From: Adineta ricciae
Taxonomy: Eukaryota > Rotifera > Eurotatoria > Adinetida > Adinetidae
DNA: 64,000 bases
Direction: 5' to 3'
NCBI GenBank assembly: GCA_905250025.1
Contig: CAJNOJ010000013.1
Span: 806,001 to 870,000, forward strand
Shown: piece after piece, positions 48,938 through 62,314 of the stretch
Numbering within the stretch: position 1 is the stretch's first letter
Layout: the number at the start of each line of letters is the position of its first letter
Translations under genes and position numbers: made by a program
Notes under the pieces: generated by a model
What the model saw: the letters and a program-made list of their open reading frames with translations, nothing else
What the model was told of the DNA's origin: nothing
Database searches by the model: none

Positions 48938-51900
48938 ATGTCAAACTTTTTGAATCGTATAAAGAATCTCAAAGTAAGAGTAAATGAACTCAAATCGAAA
49001 GTTTGGTTTTCATGACGTTTCGCTTTTGTAGACTGGCATGAACAATGGTTTTAGTACGAATGAAAGTGATACTGGATCGATCTGTTCATTTGATGAAGAA
49101 GTTCGTTAAAGTTTCTTTTTTCTCTAAAGTGATGTATTCAACTTTATCGTAGGGTTTCATCTGTCCAATGTGTCATCGCAAATTTCCGGATACAGCTGGA
49201 CTTGAACGTCACTTTCTTCAAGCTCATGCTGAACCTCAACCAACCACAGCAACAGCAAATCATGGAGAAAGTAATGGAACAAGAAATGATCGATACGATG
49301 TGAGTAGACTTTGATAATTATACACTTTCTCAATGAACGTTTGTATCAGGATCCTCATCAGGAAGTCGCCATATGGAAACAACAGTTTTGTCAATCAGAA
49401 GAAAGTCGAATGCAATGTAAACGAGAATTCTATATACACAGTTTTGTTTATTTGATAACTATTTGCTTTAGTAAGCAGTGACTTGATGCAGCAACGACAA
49501 CGTGTTGGTGATCTTGAAGAAGAAATGGAGTTACTACGAAAACAATTACGTACCACACAAATGAAAGTTGTTGAACAAGTAAAATCGATGTTCATCTTGA
49601 AAAATAGATTTAACTTTGACCTGATTTTTCAAGTCGCAAGAAATTGGCAATTTAAAAGCAACCAAAGATGTGTATGACGCTCAAATAGCCATGTTTACCG
49701 ATGAGCTTCTCAATACACAAGTTAGTCGTTTATTTCTTTGACTTCCAAAACTTTTTCATCACGTTTTCTTCAAAACTAGGGTGAATTAAAAGAAAAACAA
49801 AATCAAGTTGATACTCTTTGTAATGATTTGATACCAAGGTAAATAGATATTCTTTTTTATAAAACATTCATTCTTACTAAATCCTTTTTCTTTCGCCAAA
49901 ATCCCATTCAGTTTGTAAGTAGAATCCATATGCTCGTAGTGACGTAAACTAATATGTAAATCACTATATACATACATACATATCTCTGCATGTTCTCTCA
50001 ATCTGTTTTTTGCTCATGAAAAGAATATTTTGACTATGTATTTGTTTTCTAGGCCAACAAATGATGATGTCGATGTACTAAAACGCGAATTGATTGCTGT
50101 TCAACAACGCATGAATGAAATGTCGTTGGAGAAAGAGCTGCAAATCGAAAATCTACGTAGTGCTCTTTCAGATATGTGAGTCCACGCAAAATAGCAAACA
50201 TTCTTTTGCACGACAAATATTCTTGTTTGCTTATGATTAGTTCGAAATATGCTGAACGATTAAACCAAATCGATAACACATTTGATCAAGTATGTTGGAA
50301 ATTCTTTGGGAATTTTCTAGAGATTTTCTCTTTCTCCGTAGAATATGATGCTCTATGATCAAATAATAAATGATCACACATCTCAAATTGACAATGATCT
50401 TAACCAAGTGAAGCAATTCGTTCAAGTAACACGCGAACGAAAGAGCACTATTGTAGCACAATTAACCCATATGCGGCAGTGTTTGAGTGAAGTATGTATT
50501 AATTGCAACATGTTCAGTAATCACTGAGAACATCACGCGAAACTGAGACTGTTGGGCTGTTTTCTGTTTTAATCTATATAAAAAAGCCAGTATTTCCTGG
50601 AAATAACCTTTTGAAGAATTTGATAGTAGAAAAAACAAGAATATGATGAGATTAAATTTCTTCACTTGAATATTATCGTAGAATCAGACGGAAATCGATC
50701 AATTGAAGAAGATAAACGAAAAATTACATCTCGATCTTGAACAACGAGTGAGTATATGTAGCACTGTTGATGGTATGTTCTTAATCGATGTCGTTGGCTA
50801 ATATTTTAGAAGCAAATAAATGAACAGTTAACTGATGATCTACATAATGAACAGAATACAACAACTTCGAATCGAATGCAGATTGAGAAATTAACCAGTG
50901 AAATTCAGGAATTCGAGAAAGCCTTAGATGAACTTAAAGACGAGAAAAAGCAACTATTGTTAAGTAAAATGGATGGAGATGCAGACGATGAACGTCAAAA
51001 TCTTGTTCGACAATTGACGCAAGAAAAAGTAAATGAGCAAGACTGAATTTGTTCGACTCAAATCTTATATACCATGATTATTCTTCAGGATCAGTATGAA
51101 CAAAAAACGAAAGACTCTCGGAAACAAATTAAACAGATCAATAAAGAAAAAGACAATCTCCAAAAAGAATTGAATCAGATTTCAATACAACTAACAGAAA
51201 GAACCAACGAAAAAGTAAAACTAAGGATCAAAATTGAACAATTAACTCATCTCTCCCTGTGTTTAGAATCAACTCCAAGAAGAGCAAACTCAATTGAACA
51301 ATCAGCTCAATTCATTGAAACAACAACTAGATGATCTTAATAAAGAGAAAGTATGTTAAACTGACTTTCGTGGTTAGTGCACTTTTTTCTTCGTTAGGAA
51401 AGACAAATAGATCAATTGAGAAACGAACTGAATTCTGCCCGTGAAGAACATGTGAATCAGCAAGCAAAATTAGAAAATGAACACAAAGAATTGATCTTAC
51501 AGTTGGAGAAAGATAAATCTGATTTACAACAGCATACTTTGCAACAAGATGTGGTTATAAATATAACTAAATTAGAGATCGAAACGTTGAAAGCTGAGAA
51601 AGATAACTATGAACAACAGATATCAAACAATCAACAAGCAATCGACGAATTACAACAAACAGTTTCTCAATTGAATGTCAAACTGAACGAAAAGGTAACC
51701 AAATAGTAACGCTTTTGGTATTTTCCGAATATAACTTCTAATTTCCATAGGATACTTCTATTACTCGTATATCTGTCGGTATTCGTCGTAGTATTGATTT
51801 TGTACATAAAACTCATGAGTATATTCAACAAACAATCTCCCCCGCACAAGTTAATATGCACACTATGATTGAAGAGGTAAATAGAAGTACATCCTTATAT

Positions 51901-53053
51901 CACTATCAACCAGATTCCAATCCTTTCACAACTATTCTAGGCTGAAAAAGAATCTCAAGTTATTCGTACGCAAACACTAGAAGACATGCGTAATGAATAT
52001 ATGAATTATATAACTGTTGTGCACACCATGATTGCTGATAATCGAGTAAGATTCCGTATCATTGATCCTTTTTGGTCACCATGCGTTGAGTTTTTTCGAT
52101 AGGCTAAACTTGATAAACAAATGGAAGAAGACCGACAGCATGCTGAACAACAAATGGATAAAATTAAAGATGAACATCGTCAATTAGTAGAAGAATACGA
52201 TGAGCAAAAGCGAAATTTAGAAACACAATTAAGTGAATCGAATCAGAACTTTGTACAGATCTCCGAATCTCTATCTGAAACAATTCAATCGGCCAAACTT
52301 CAGCAGGAAAAGTCCGAACAACAAATCGTAAGCAGATCTTTACTTCGTAAATCGAAAACTATTTCCGTTCTATCCTGCTTAGACTGCTCTCGAACATGAA
52401 TTAGCGGACGTTCGATCTGATCTTGAATCTCGAGCGAAGAAATATGAAATGCAGTCATTGGCATTGCGAGAAAATCTCGGTAATGTTCGCGGTGAACTCA
52501 AAGCTGCACAAGAAAAATTAGCCATTTTCGAAAAACTCAAATCAGAAAAAGCAGGTTTGTCGCTCTTCAGCATCAGATTCTAAAGTTCTATCAAGCATTC
52601 TTCAACAGATCTTGAAGCACATTTGTTAGCTAGTCAAGAAGAACGTCAGCGTCTTCTCGAACGATCGATCACAAGTGAAACTCGAAACGAAAAACTGTTG
52701 TTAGAAAATGGACAATTGGCGAAAAAGAATTCCGATCTCGAATCTGCCTTACAAGAAATAGCTCGTGAATACCAAGGCCTTCAAGTAATGATCTAAACTG
52801 TTGAATCTTCACTCATGTTTTTCCTTAGATCCATACAAACAAATTAACTCAACGCCGATGGATTAATGATAGTGACGTTCATAATTGTATGAAATGTGGT
52901 CAAACATTCACAATGACGCAACGTAAACATCATTGTCGGTCTTGTGGAAATATCTTTTGTGATACATGTTCGTCGAAAACAGCCGTCGTGGCAGCGTCAT
53001 CTAAAAAAGCACAACGAGTATGCGATCAGTGTTACCAAGAGTTAACTTCGTAA
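48938..53053 (+). CDS. EEA1: EEA1-like endosomal tether with C2H2 finger and FYVE domain
   Basis: More than ten exons with introns mostly of 45-80 nt. The first encodes MSNFLNRIKNLK. The third carries a C2H2 zinc finger, GFICPMCHRKF with two histidines in LERHFLQAH, as at the EEA1 N-terminus where Rab5 binds. The middle (49.5-52.8 kb) is almost entirely coiled coil. The last exon (52.85-53.05 kb) encodes a FYVE domain with every signature: WIND (WxxD), RKHHCRSCG, four CxxC pairs and RVCDQC. EEA1 binds Rab5-GTP and PI3P and tethers early endosomes before fusion. The C-terminus ends YQELTS. The two terminal fingers make the identity firm; I did not verify each coiled-coil junction. Confidence 0.88.
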
Positions 53054-53146
53054 TAGACGATTCTCATTTTATATGGATCTAGTTTTAAATATATGCACAT
53101 ATGAATATAAATAGTTATTTCAGTTTTTTTTTATGGACTTCTTTGC

Positions 53147-53152
53147 AATAAA
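53147..53152 (+). terminator. Poly(A) signal of EEA1
   Basis: AATAAA lies 93 bp after the EEA1 stop codon and about 100 bp before the convergent SDR stop. Confidence 0.5.
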
Positions 53153-53254
53153 AGGAATCACAGTGAATCTATGCAAAAACTACATATAGATATATACAGA
53201 GAGAGGGAAGGATAGATTCAGGGTAATGTCAGATTTGTTTCATAAATAGTATAT

Positions 53255-54085
53255 TCACGGCTTCAAATTTTTGAACATGATTTTGATATTCTCATTTAAA
53301 GTGAGAAATTGCTTGTCGGACTCTTCACGTGATGCCATTTTTCTTGCTTGATCAGAACGACCATATCCAATTTCTTGTTCACCCTTTTTAATCCGCTCAA
53401 ATGTTGCTTGGCAGTACTTATCGAGTGGTTCGCCAAATGCATGACTACCTCCGAGATTTGTTTGAACAGCTGGTGGTACGATCTCGTACACTTGAAGGTT
53501 TTTCACTTCATTCATCAATTGATATCGGAGGCTCATCGTGAACGAGTGCATAGCAGCTTTCGTTGCACTGTAAACTGGAATGCTCGCTAATGGTATGAAT
53601 GCTAAACCTGATGAAACATTCATTATAGCTGTCGTTGTGTTCATTTGACGAAAATGTGCTATGAACAATTGTGATAAATGCATAGGTGCGCAAATATTTA
53701 TTTGAATTTCTTTTTCACGCTCTTCCCATGGGATATTTTCAGTCAAGTTTCCATCTGGAATAAATGAATGACGCTGTTGAACACCTGCGTTATTTATTAA
53801 AACATTCATTTCAGGATGTTCACTGACGATCCAATCATATAGAGCTAATCGTTCATCAATTCTTTCAACATCATTTATTCGATAGTGAACTGGTTTCTTC
53901 CCAAGACGGTTTAATTCCTCCGCAGCTGATTTTAGGTGTTCTTCGCGACGACCAGTGATAATGACTGTCGCGCCTTCTTCCACAAAACATCGTGCGAGAC
54001 CAAAACCAATACCACTGGAACCACCTGTTATAAGAACAGTCGACAGCGGTATGTCAAGTCGAGTAGAATAACAGTCATCAGCCAT
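53255..54085 (-). CDS. Short-chain dehydrogenase/reductase, DltE-like, intronless
   Basis: 276 aa in one exon. The cofactor motif is TGGSSGIG (residues 20-27), NNAG lies at 98-101, the catalytic serine is in NVSSG (about 158-159), and Y172/K176 form the YxxxK pair (YSATK). The ITGRR after the second strand points to NADP(H) rather than NAD(H). The order and length fit classical SDRs, and the segment PPAVQTNLGG is like the bacterial DltE/YcbW group. The substrate is unknown. Being intronless among intron-rich neighbours, it may be of bacterial origin; this is only an inference, since short SDR genes can lose introns. It is tail to tail with EEA1. Confidence 0.85.
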   Translation of the reverse strand: MADDCYSTRLDIPLSTVLITGGSSGIGFGLARCFVEEGATVIITGRREEHLKSAAEELNRLGKKPVHYRINDVERIDERLALYDWIVSEHPEMNVLINNAGVQQRHSFIPDGNLTENIPWEEREKEIQINICAPMHLSQLFIAHFRQMNTTTAIMNVSSGLAFIPLASIPVYSATKAAMHSFTMSLRYQLMNEVKNLQVYEIVPPAVQTNLGGSHAFGEPLDKYCQATFERIKKGEQEIGYGRSDQARKMASREESDKQFLTLNENIKIMFKNLKP

Positions 54086-54388
54086 TCGAGATCTTTTTCA
54101 GTAATGACTATCTACAGTAAAAAAAAGAAACTATTACGGGATCGTACCACGTCTATCATATAAGATTGTTTTCTTTTTATGACATGACAGTATAATATTT
54201 TTTCTTCGTATTAGAAGAAGTTTTTACTAAAGCTTGTAGTGGATCGTATTGCAACCAATCCACTCATTTCTTTTTCAAAAATCAATTTAAACATACATGA
54301 AATAAATATTATTTTATTGAATGAATAAAAATAAGAATGTATACTAGTGCAAAAAATTCAAAAGAGCTTTGGATTTGGTGTCTTAAGA

Positions 54389-55627
54389 TTACAATGTGCA
54401 CTGCAAGTTAGGAGTGTAGTGTAAAATATAATTATTGTCATAATCACCCAAGAATATCTCGTAGTTATCAAGTATTAAAAGTGTACTAAGTGTAGTTGAT
54501 ACTGATGACCAACTGGCAAGTAGAGTTTGTCCCATGAGATCGTAAATTTTGATTCCATAGCCATAGACAACCGTCCAGAGACGATTACAGGAATCGAAAG
54601 CTACTTGGGCGACTACTTGTGAACTAGAGGGCTTTGTTTGTGGCAAATTTGAAACTGCCCATACTGAATTGTTCAACGAAAGGATATAAACAGGTATTCC
54701 AAACTCCCAAAAACATAAATAGATCAATGTATCATTATACCTTGTTAAAGACCAGGAGATCGCGTATGGAATTGGAATGGAATAATTATATATGAACATA
54801 TTCGTTTGTAAATCCATTGCATAGAATTGAACGACTTTTAAATATTGATTAATGACCAATAGCCATGTGTAATTTCGAGTAAAAACTACTTGTCGAACGT
54901 TGTACGTTGCATTGAGAACATATAACAATTGAGAACCATATATTGTATCATTATAGATTCGAATAGAATGTGGAGTATCACAGCCTAGAATAAAATTTTC
55001 GGTATTTACTCAGATTAGCTATTGATTAGAATACAAACTTGACACGAAGAGATTTTCGCTTTGTGCTGCAATGGCACATTGAGAACCAACTGACGTGACG
55101 CCAACACTAACATTTAGATTGCTACGATTGAATAACGTTCGTGAACCATAGTAAGACATAACAGACAAGAGATTATTTGCTGGGCTAATCGAAAGAAATA
55201 CTGGCTGGGTGATCGATATTGATGCTGGTTGTTGGGCAAGTTGGATACTTTTTAAAACGAATGATAAATCAGAACAACATCGATTCGGTAATGTTTGAAA
55301 TATGATTAATGTTGAATTTGCAGAAGACACTATCCCATACGAAGAAATCGGCAGAAGAATAACTTGACAAGATTGATTCGAGGAAAAATAATTTAAAGCA
55401 AGTAATGTAGAATTGTATAATAAGATTGCAGTGCATATACATTGATTGATATTCAATTGTGTATATAACAAATATGAACTATTTTGTACATTGAGAGAAG
55501 CATTTGAAACTCGCCCAATTCGAACAGCCATTGGCGCAATTTGCATACTGATAGTGATAGAAAGTAAAAACGCAATCCTTACCATAGAAGTCATACTTGA
55601 AATGCAAATGTTTCTTCCCTTTTCCAT
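54389..55627 (-). CDS. Secreted protein of unknown family
   Basis: 394 aa from exons 55039-55627 and 54389-54984 across a 54 nt intron; the frame closes. The N-terminus has a hydrophobic signal sequence (MVRIAFLLSITISMQIAP), so the true start may be a downstream Met at 55594 or 55585 rather than 55627. The mature part is rich in Asn, Ser and Tyr, has many N-glycosylation sites (NSS, NAS, NST, NRS, NYT) and repeated short strand-like blocks such as VAQVAFDSCNRLWTVVYG and YNDTLIYLCFWEFG. These resemble NHL-like beta-propeller blades, but I cannot assign the fold. Function is unknown. Confidence 0.6.
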
Positions 55628-56503
55628 GCAATCTCAGAAGTACAGCTGTCGAGCGCTAGTCTCCCAAAGAAGTGTTTTATGTTCACTAAAGCAAATCAAT
55701 TCTGCATTTTTAAGTCACAAGTTGGAATCAAAGCACCATGTGCAAGTCGCTGATTAAGTAAATGTCAGGCAAATGAAAATATGTCGATCTGCAAAAGATC
55801 GCGTGAGTTTTCCAAACATATATCTATCGAATTTGAAGTCCGATTTCTTCGAAAGTTAGTGAAAGTGTAAAATTTTTTCGGCTGGCAGCCGATAACACTT
55901 ATTGTTAATCATTCCTGACAATAGCAAAATCTACGAAATAAATCAATAATTTATCAGTGTTTGTTTGAAAACGATGATGAGTTGAATAGCGATTTAGGAG
56001 AAAACTCGAGCTACACTTAAAGCTCTGAAATCCAAAAGCGTACGCCTTAAGTTTCTTGTAATGTTGTTTCCATCACAAGACCAATAAACATAATTGTTAA
56101 ATTTAAGAAGTAGTATAACATTTTTTAATTTCTTAGAAGGCTGGACAAAAATCAACCTGGAAGTACAATAAAATTCAAGTTTGTTTTTTAAAGATGGCCT
56201 CGTAGTTCCCCGTCAAGTTTAGACTTTACAAGTGTGTACTCTCGCTCTTAGCAGTTATTTGCCCTTTGATCGCTTGGATGACGACAACATCTTCTAAAAA
56301 TATATTTTCGTGCACAAATCCGAAGGTGGTGAATGAATCGTTGTACTTCCCCACCTTATTCAATAAAGAATAAACATCATGCATGATTGCCTTTCTTTTT
56401 TTATCCAAAAACAAAACAAGCAACTACTATTGTTATCGAGTTTATATAAACACCGTGAGAAAAAAATGATCAGCGATAAGTCAAAACAAATTCCGATCGT
56501 AAA
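55628..56503. other. Intergenic, divergent promoters
   Basis: The gap lies between two divergent genes. A short palindrome (CGGCTG G CAGCCG) occurs near 55880-55892. No coding feature or TTAA-flanked repeat is seen. Confidence 0.4.
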
Positions 56504-58285
56504 ATGAGTGGACCATCGTCGACAGTTAATTCTCAACGTCCCCATCATCCCCCAACGTCTCATCATGACACGCTGAATGACGTTCAACAAGATAGCGATC
56601 GAGAAAGAATTAAATTTATTCTCGATACATTCGTGACGAATTTTGGTGACGGTATGCATCAAAACCCGAAAGGGTGGCGTGGTCGTTTTCGTAAGATGGC
56701 ATCGGACGAGTTTGCATTTTATCGCGGATCAGCGGTACTTTTCTATCGTGATCTTCTACAAAATGTTTCTGAGGATGTCTGGTTGAAGAACAATAAATCT
56801 GCATTGAATATCTTCATTCATGTAAGAATTCAAGAAAAGCATTTTCGACCTATATATAAATTCATTGCTTTCCATTAGGGTGATCTTCATGCGGAGAACT
56901 TCGGCACGTATATTGATCGTTTCGGTCGAATTAACTTCGATGTCAATGATTTTGATGAAGTAATTTATGTGAATTGTTTTCGTCGTTATTCTGTGAGTGT
57001 TTAGGGCTACATTGGACCGTTTACTTGGGATATAAAGCGTTTACTTGCAAGTTTAAATTTGATCATGTTTGCTAAAGCATATTGTGATGCCAAAATCGAG
57101 AAAATCCTTGAAACTGTTGTTCGTTCTTATTTAAAACAGATCTATGGTTATTGTGACACGCCTGAACAGCATCTTGTTCCGATAACGCACGAGAATACGG
57201 AAGGACCAGTAAATATCTTGATCAAAGAATCGCGTTTAGGTTCGAAAGAAGATCATTTAAACACGATGACATATATTGAAGATTATCAACGAAAATTTAT
57301 TCGTTCAAAGATCGTTAAAGATGTTGATGATACTTTACGTCATCAGATATTACTTGCTTTTCAAGACTATGTACGGACAATACCTGAAAGTAAAAGAGAA
57401 TCAACAATGACATACCGTGTGAGTTATTCTATAAATTATCTCAACACTAGTCTATTCGTTGTTTTAGGTTAAAGATATTGTTGCACGTTCTTCGCCGGGA
57501 ATTGGTTCTGCAGGCGCGATATCTTACAATGTTCTAATAGAAGGACGAACTGAAGCGTTAGAAACTGATGTTGTCATATATATGAAACCAGCAACAAAAT
57601 CAGCAGTGGCCACCGTTATCAACAATCCAGATGTAGAACAATATTTTAAACATGACGGTCTTCGAACAGTTCTTTGCGCATACGCTATGCATGCCGTGAC
57701 AACACGATGGTTAGGTTATTCGACATTAAACAATGAGGTGCCATTGTTTGTCGATGAAATTGCAACGCATGGTAAAGATCTCGATTGGACAGATATTAAT
57801 GATCTGGAAGAAATTCGACAAACAGCAGAGATCTTAGGAAAAGCAATGGGTTTGTTTGAGAAAATCGAAGTTTTATTCAGTTTGTTGATTAGATGTATTG
57901 TCTTTTTATAGCCAAAATTCATTGCGCTGCTGACGTGGATTCGATTGATAGAGAGAAACATGGAGCACAGCATACAGATTTGATACCTTTTGGTATCATA
58001 CCGAGACATTCGGAGGTAGTTATTCGCGATGCGATTGCAGGACGTGACGAAGAATTTGTCAAAGATATGGTCTCATTCGGAATGGTAAAATCGATTTTAT
58101 ATGGACAGTTCGTTTCTTTCACACATTTTCTTCTGCTTTAGGCGTATGGTAATGCTACTCGACGCGATCATCGACTCTTTTTCGAAGCATTCCGCAATGA
58201 GCAGATTCCCATACTCGATGAACATCAAGACGAGTCAGCTCAAAAGCAACAGGATTCATCTGCTGCGCAACAAAATGGGCAATGA
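56504..58285 (+). CDS. DUF2252 protein, kinase-like fold, 6 exons
   Basis: 503 aa from exons 56504-56821, 56879-56959, 57005-57418, 57468-57849, 57912-58084 and 58142-58285; all introns are 45-63 nt and the frame closes. Family blocks are RMASDEFAFYRGSAVLFYRD, IHGDLHAENFGTY, FDVNDFDEGYIGPFTWDIKR and SSPGIGSAGAISYNVLIEG, then KAMAKIHCAAD. GDLHxEN and DVNDFD resemble the catalytic and metal loops of aminoglycoside phosphotransferase and kinase-like folds. DUF2252 is common in bacteria and rare in animals, so horizontal acquisition followed by intron gain is likely. The biochemical role is unknown. It sits between ordinary animal genes. Confidence 0.85.
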
Positions 58286-59541
<1,256 letters not shown>

Positions 59542-61191
59542 GATTTGATATATACATACACACATATATAAATATATTTATTTCTACGGCAGATGATAGA
59601 CCAAAGAAGTATAACTTATTCTCTGTCTCAGATCGATTTACATTTTTTCCGCGCATTTGTAATTGTCGTTGCTCTTTTATTTTCTTGTACATTTTATGTG
59701 TGTGTGTGCTTCGGTATCATTCTTTTTCTTTCAGCTCAATTATCATCGTCTGTCTTCTTTTTCCCTCTCTTTGTTGTCATTGTTACTTTTCATAGAAAAC
59801 CTTCCCTATCATCAAAAGAACAAGCAAAACAATAATACAGCACACGCACATATGAAACATTTATTTATTTATTCAATCATCTACCACTGCGAAGATGTTC
59901 GCTTCATCAATTGACAAATTTTATAGTCGTTTTTTTTTACAGAACAAGTGCAAATCTTATTTTTCCTCTAGCAAATCATTCGAAACACGCCAACTAATGG
60001 CAAAATAAAACATGAACAAAATCAATCGCACAAAACTCAACGCACCATGTGCGCTTTTTTATTTTCATACAGACAGCATCTTATCGGAATTAGCGATTGA
60101 TCGATTGTCCGCGAGAGTATCGAATCTATTACATAACAAAATGAAATGATCGCAGTCAAGTTACATCAGAGCGAAGGTGAGAAACATGAACGACAGTGAC
60201 CGTTAAAGCATGCCAAGATACAACTGAAATTAAGCGATTTTCTTCAGTTGACATTGAGAAGAAAATAAAATGTAAATCGTATGCTTTCTCCTCGTAGAAT
60301 CGCACTAAAATAGTACCACCGAGTAAAATCGTGTTAGAAAACAGATATCGAATTGCGTCGAATGACAAAATAGATTTTTGTTCTCATTAATAAATCAGAA
60401 TGAGATTAATAGAATATGGAATATAATCATCAATAATCGTTTATAAATATCATTAAAATGATAATGACTTGTGTCTTATTCTCGTTTTCGATTTTGCGAA
60501 GAAAACTGTAAGCGAAGAATAATTCTCTCATTTCTTTGTGATGGATTATTTACTTCTGCACATAATGATCTTTCACTGAATAGTTGGGAATCAATGAAGA
60601 GTGTAATCGCTTTTGAAATACAACGCTCTATGATTCCATATAAATTGAGATTGATGATTCAGAATCGAAGAGAGACATTTAATCTATTCAGAGTAAACCA
60701 TATAGAACTAGATTACAATTGATCTGTCTGCTCGGGAAAAGAAAGCAAAACAGTTGTTTCTTCGTTTGACATTTGACTCAATCAGCAGAATAGATCAAGA
60801 CACGCAAGATTTTATTGATGAATTTAATAAACAAAAGAGGAAATAAGAAATGAACAAGGAATTTATTAGCAGACGATCATTACGCTCCATTTGATTCAAT
60901 AATCATAAAATACATCACGCCATGCTCATAGTCATGTGAGTGAACGCGAGATTACCGTATTGAATGTTGACTACTACATTAATAGTAATCAGACGACAAC
61001 AGAATGTGTTAATCGGTTTAAATGAGAGACGTTCGATGTGTAGGAAGAGAAAATATGCCATAGGAGCGAATCAATTGAACTAGACACTGAACGAAGAATA
61101 TACTTATGACAAAGAAAACAAAAGCAAAGATAATACTAGGTGAACTGAGAGAACTTTTACATTCGTATTTGACATATGCATGTTTTACAAT
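59542..61191. other. Long non-coding gap, 3' regions of RAB14 and bHLH genes
   Basis: At 1.65 kb this is one of the longest stretches in the window without a gene. It holds overlapping ATTTA pentamers at 59859-59873 and T/C-rich tracts, consistent with an extended RAB14 3' untranslated region. Short frames on both strands lack motifs. No tRNA or structured RNA is recognised. Confidence 0.4.
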
Positions 61192-61754
61192 TTATCCATC
61201 ATTTGATTGATCTGCTGTATTGAAATCCATCGTTGTGGGTTGAGGTAGAATAGTTCCAGGCTGATTGCTCATATAGCTTGCTCGAAGAACACATTTTTTC
61301 AGTTCGTCAATGGCTTGGGCTTGTAGAAGAATGAAGTTTTTAGCTGAAAAACGTGTGCGCCTTTTTTATTGATACCATTTGTGCGAATACTTGAAATAAA
61401 CTCACCTAAATATAATGTTGAGATTTTACTTAGCTTTCGTACTGATGGTGAATGTGCGTATGGAATCTAGAGTAAAAGAAGTTTTACAAAAAACATATTC
61501 ATTGAGATTGAAATTCAACGAACCACTGAACGTAATTCATCAAGAGCATCGTTTAGGTCATGCATACGTCGACGTTCTCGTGCATTTATGGATAATCGTA
61601 GGGTTCGTTGTTTCCGCTCACCAATACTATGAACAGATGATGGTGGATGTTCTTGTTGGCGCGATTGTTGTTGCTCATTTGTATTCAACGACGAAGTCAT
61701 CATGAGTGGTAACGGAAAATTCCAAAGTGATGAAGGTGTAGAATTATTTGCCAT
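61192..61754 (-). CDS. BHLHE22/23-type basic helix-loop-helix factor
   Basis: 146 aa from exons 61527-61754, 61406-61466 and 61192-61343; the frame closes. The basic region and helix 1 read LRLSINARERRRMHDLNDAL, the loop reads IPYAHSPSVRKLSKISTL, and helix 2 reads AKNFILLQAQAIDELKKCV. INARERRRMHDLNDALDELR and PYAHSPSVRKLSKI are characteristic of the Beta3/OLIG-related group BHLHE22/BHLHE23. These act as nuclear repressors in neuronal differentiation. The protein is short, with a 50-residue N-terminus and 35 residues after helix 2. The vertebrate factor has long flanks, so this is a minimal version. Confidence 0.88.
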
Positions 61755-62314
61755 CTTACTAAGCCACTGTTCTGTTGTGATTGTGTGTAATGATAAGAAA
61801 ATTAAGTCAACGATTCAGTTTGTATGTAATCGTCTAGTTCTCTCTTCTTCTTCTGCTTTAGTTATTCTGTGACATCTCATCAGTACTTATATATATATAT
61901 ATTATCAATGTATTTTATGATCTTATTCCCTAAACGATTTATTTCCTATGTAACTATTTCTGATTTTGCTCACACTGTCGTTAGAGATGCTTGCTTGCAT
62001 TCAATCATGAGACAGTCATAATTGAATTTCTTCTACATATATTTAATAGAGAGCTAACCACTCAAATTTGCAAATTGTTATCATCATTGATGAAAGAAAT
62101 GCAAAGAACCATGAAATATTCACGATGATGATCACGACCTCTAGTGAGAACGCATAAGTACATGTAGAAATTAAAGGTGAATAGGGGTGTCTATTAAACA
62201 CACAAACAGATAAGATAAGATAAAAAGAAAGAAAAAGAAAAATGTATTCTTCTCTATTTCTTTCATCCATCATTTCGACGATCATTATAAAGATTTATCA
62301 CCAGAAGAGAAAAC
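61755..62314. other. Divergent promoter gap
   Basis: A (TA)n run near 61888-61904 lies about 135 bp upstream of the bHLH start and could act as a TATA element, although it may be a plain microsatellite. The right part is the promoter of the first aldolase copy. Confidence 0.4.

Noticed and set aside
55878-55895. CGGCTG G CAGCCG palindrome as a transposon end or terminator
   Set aside because: No partner repeat or target duplication is found nearby, and the arms are only six bases long.
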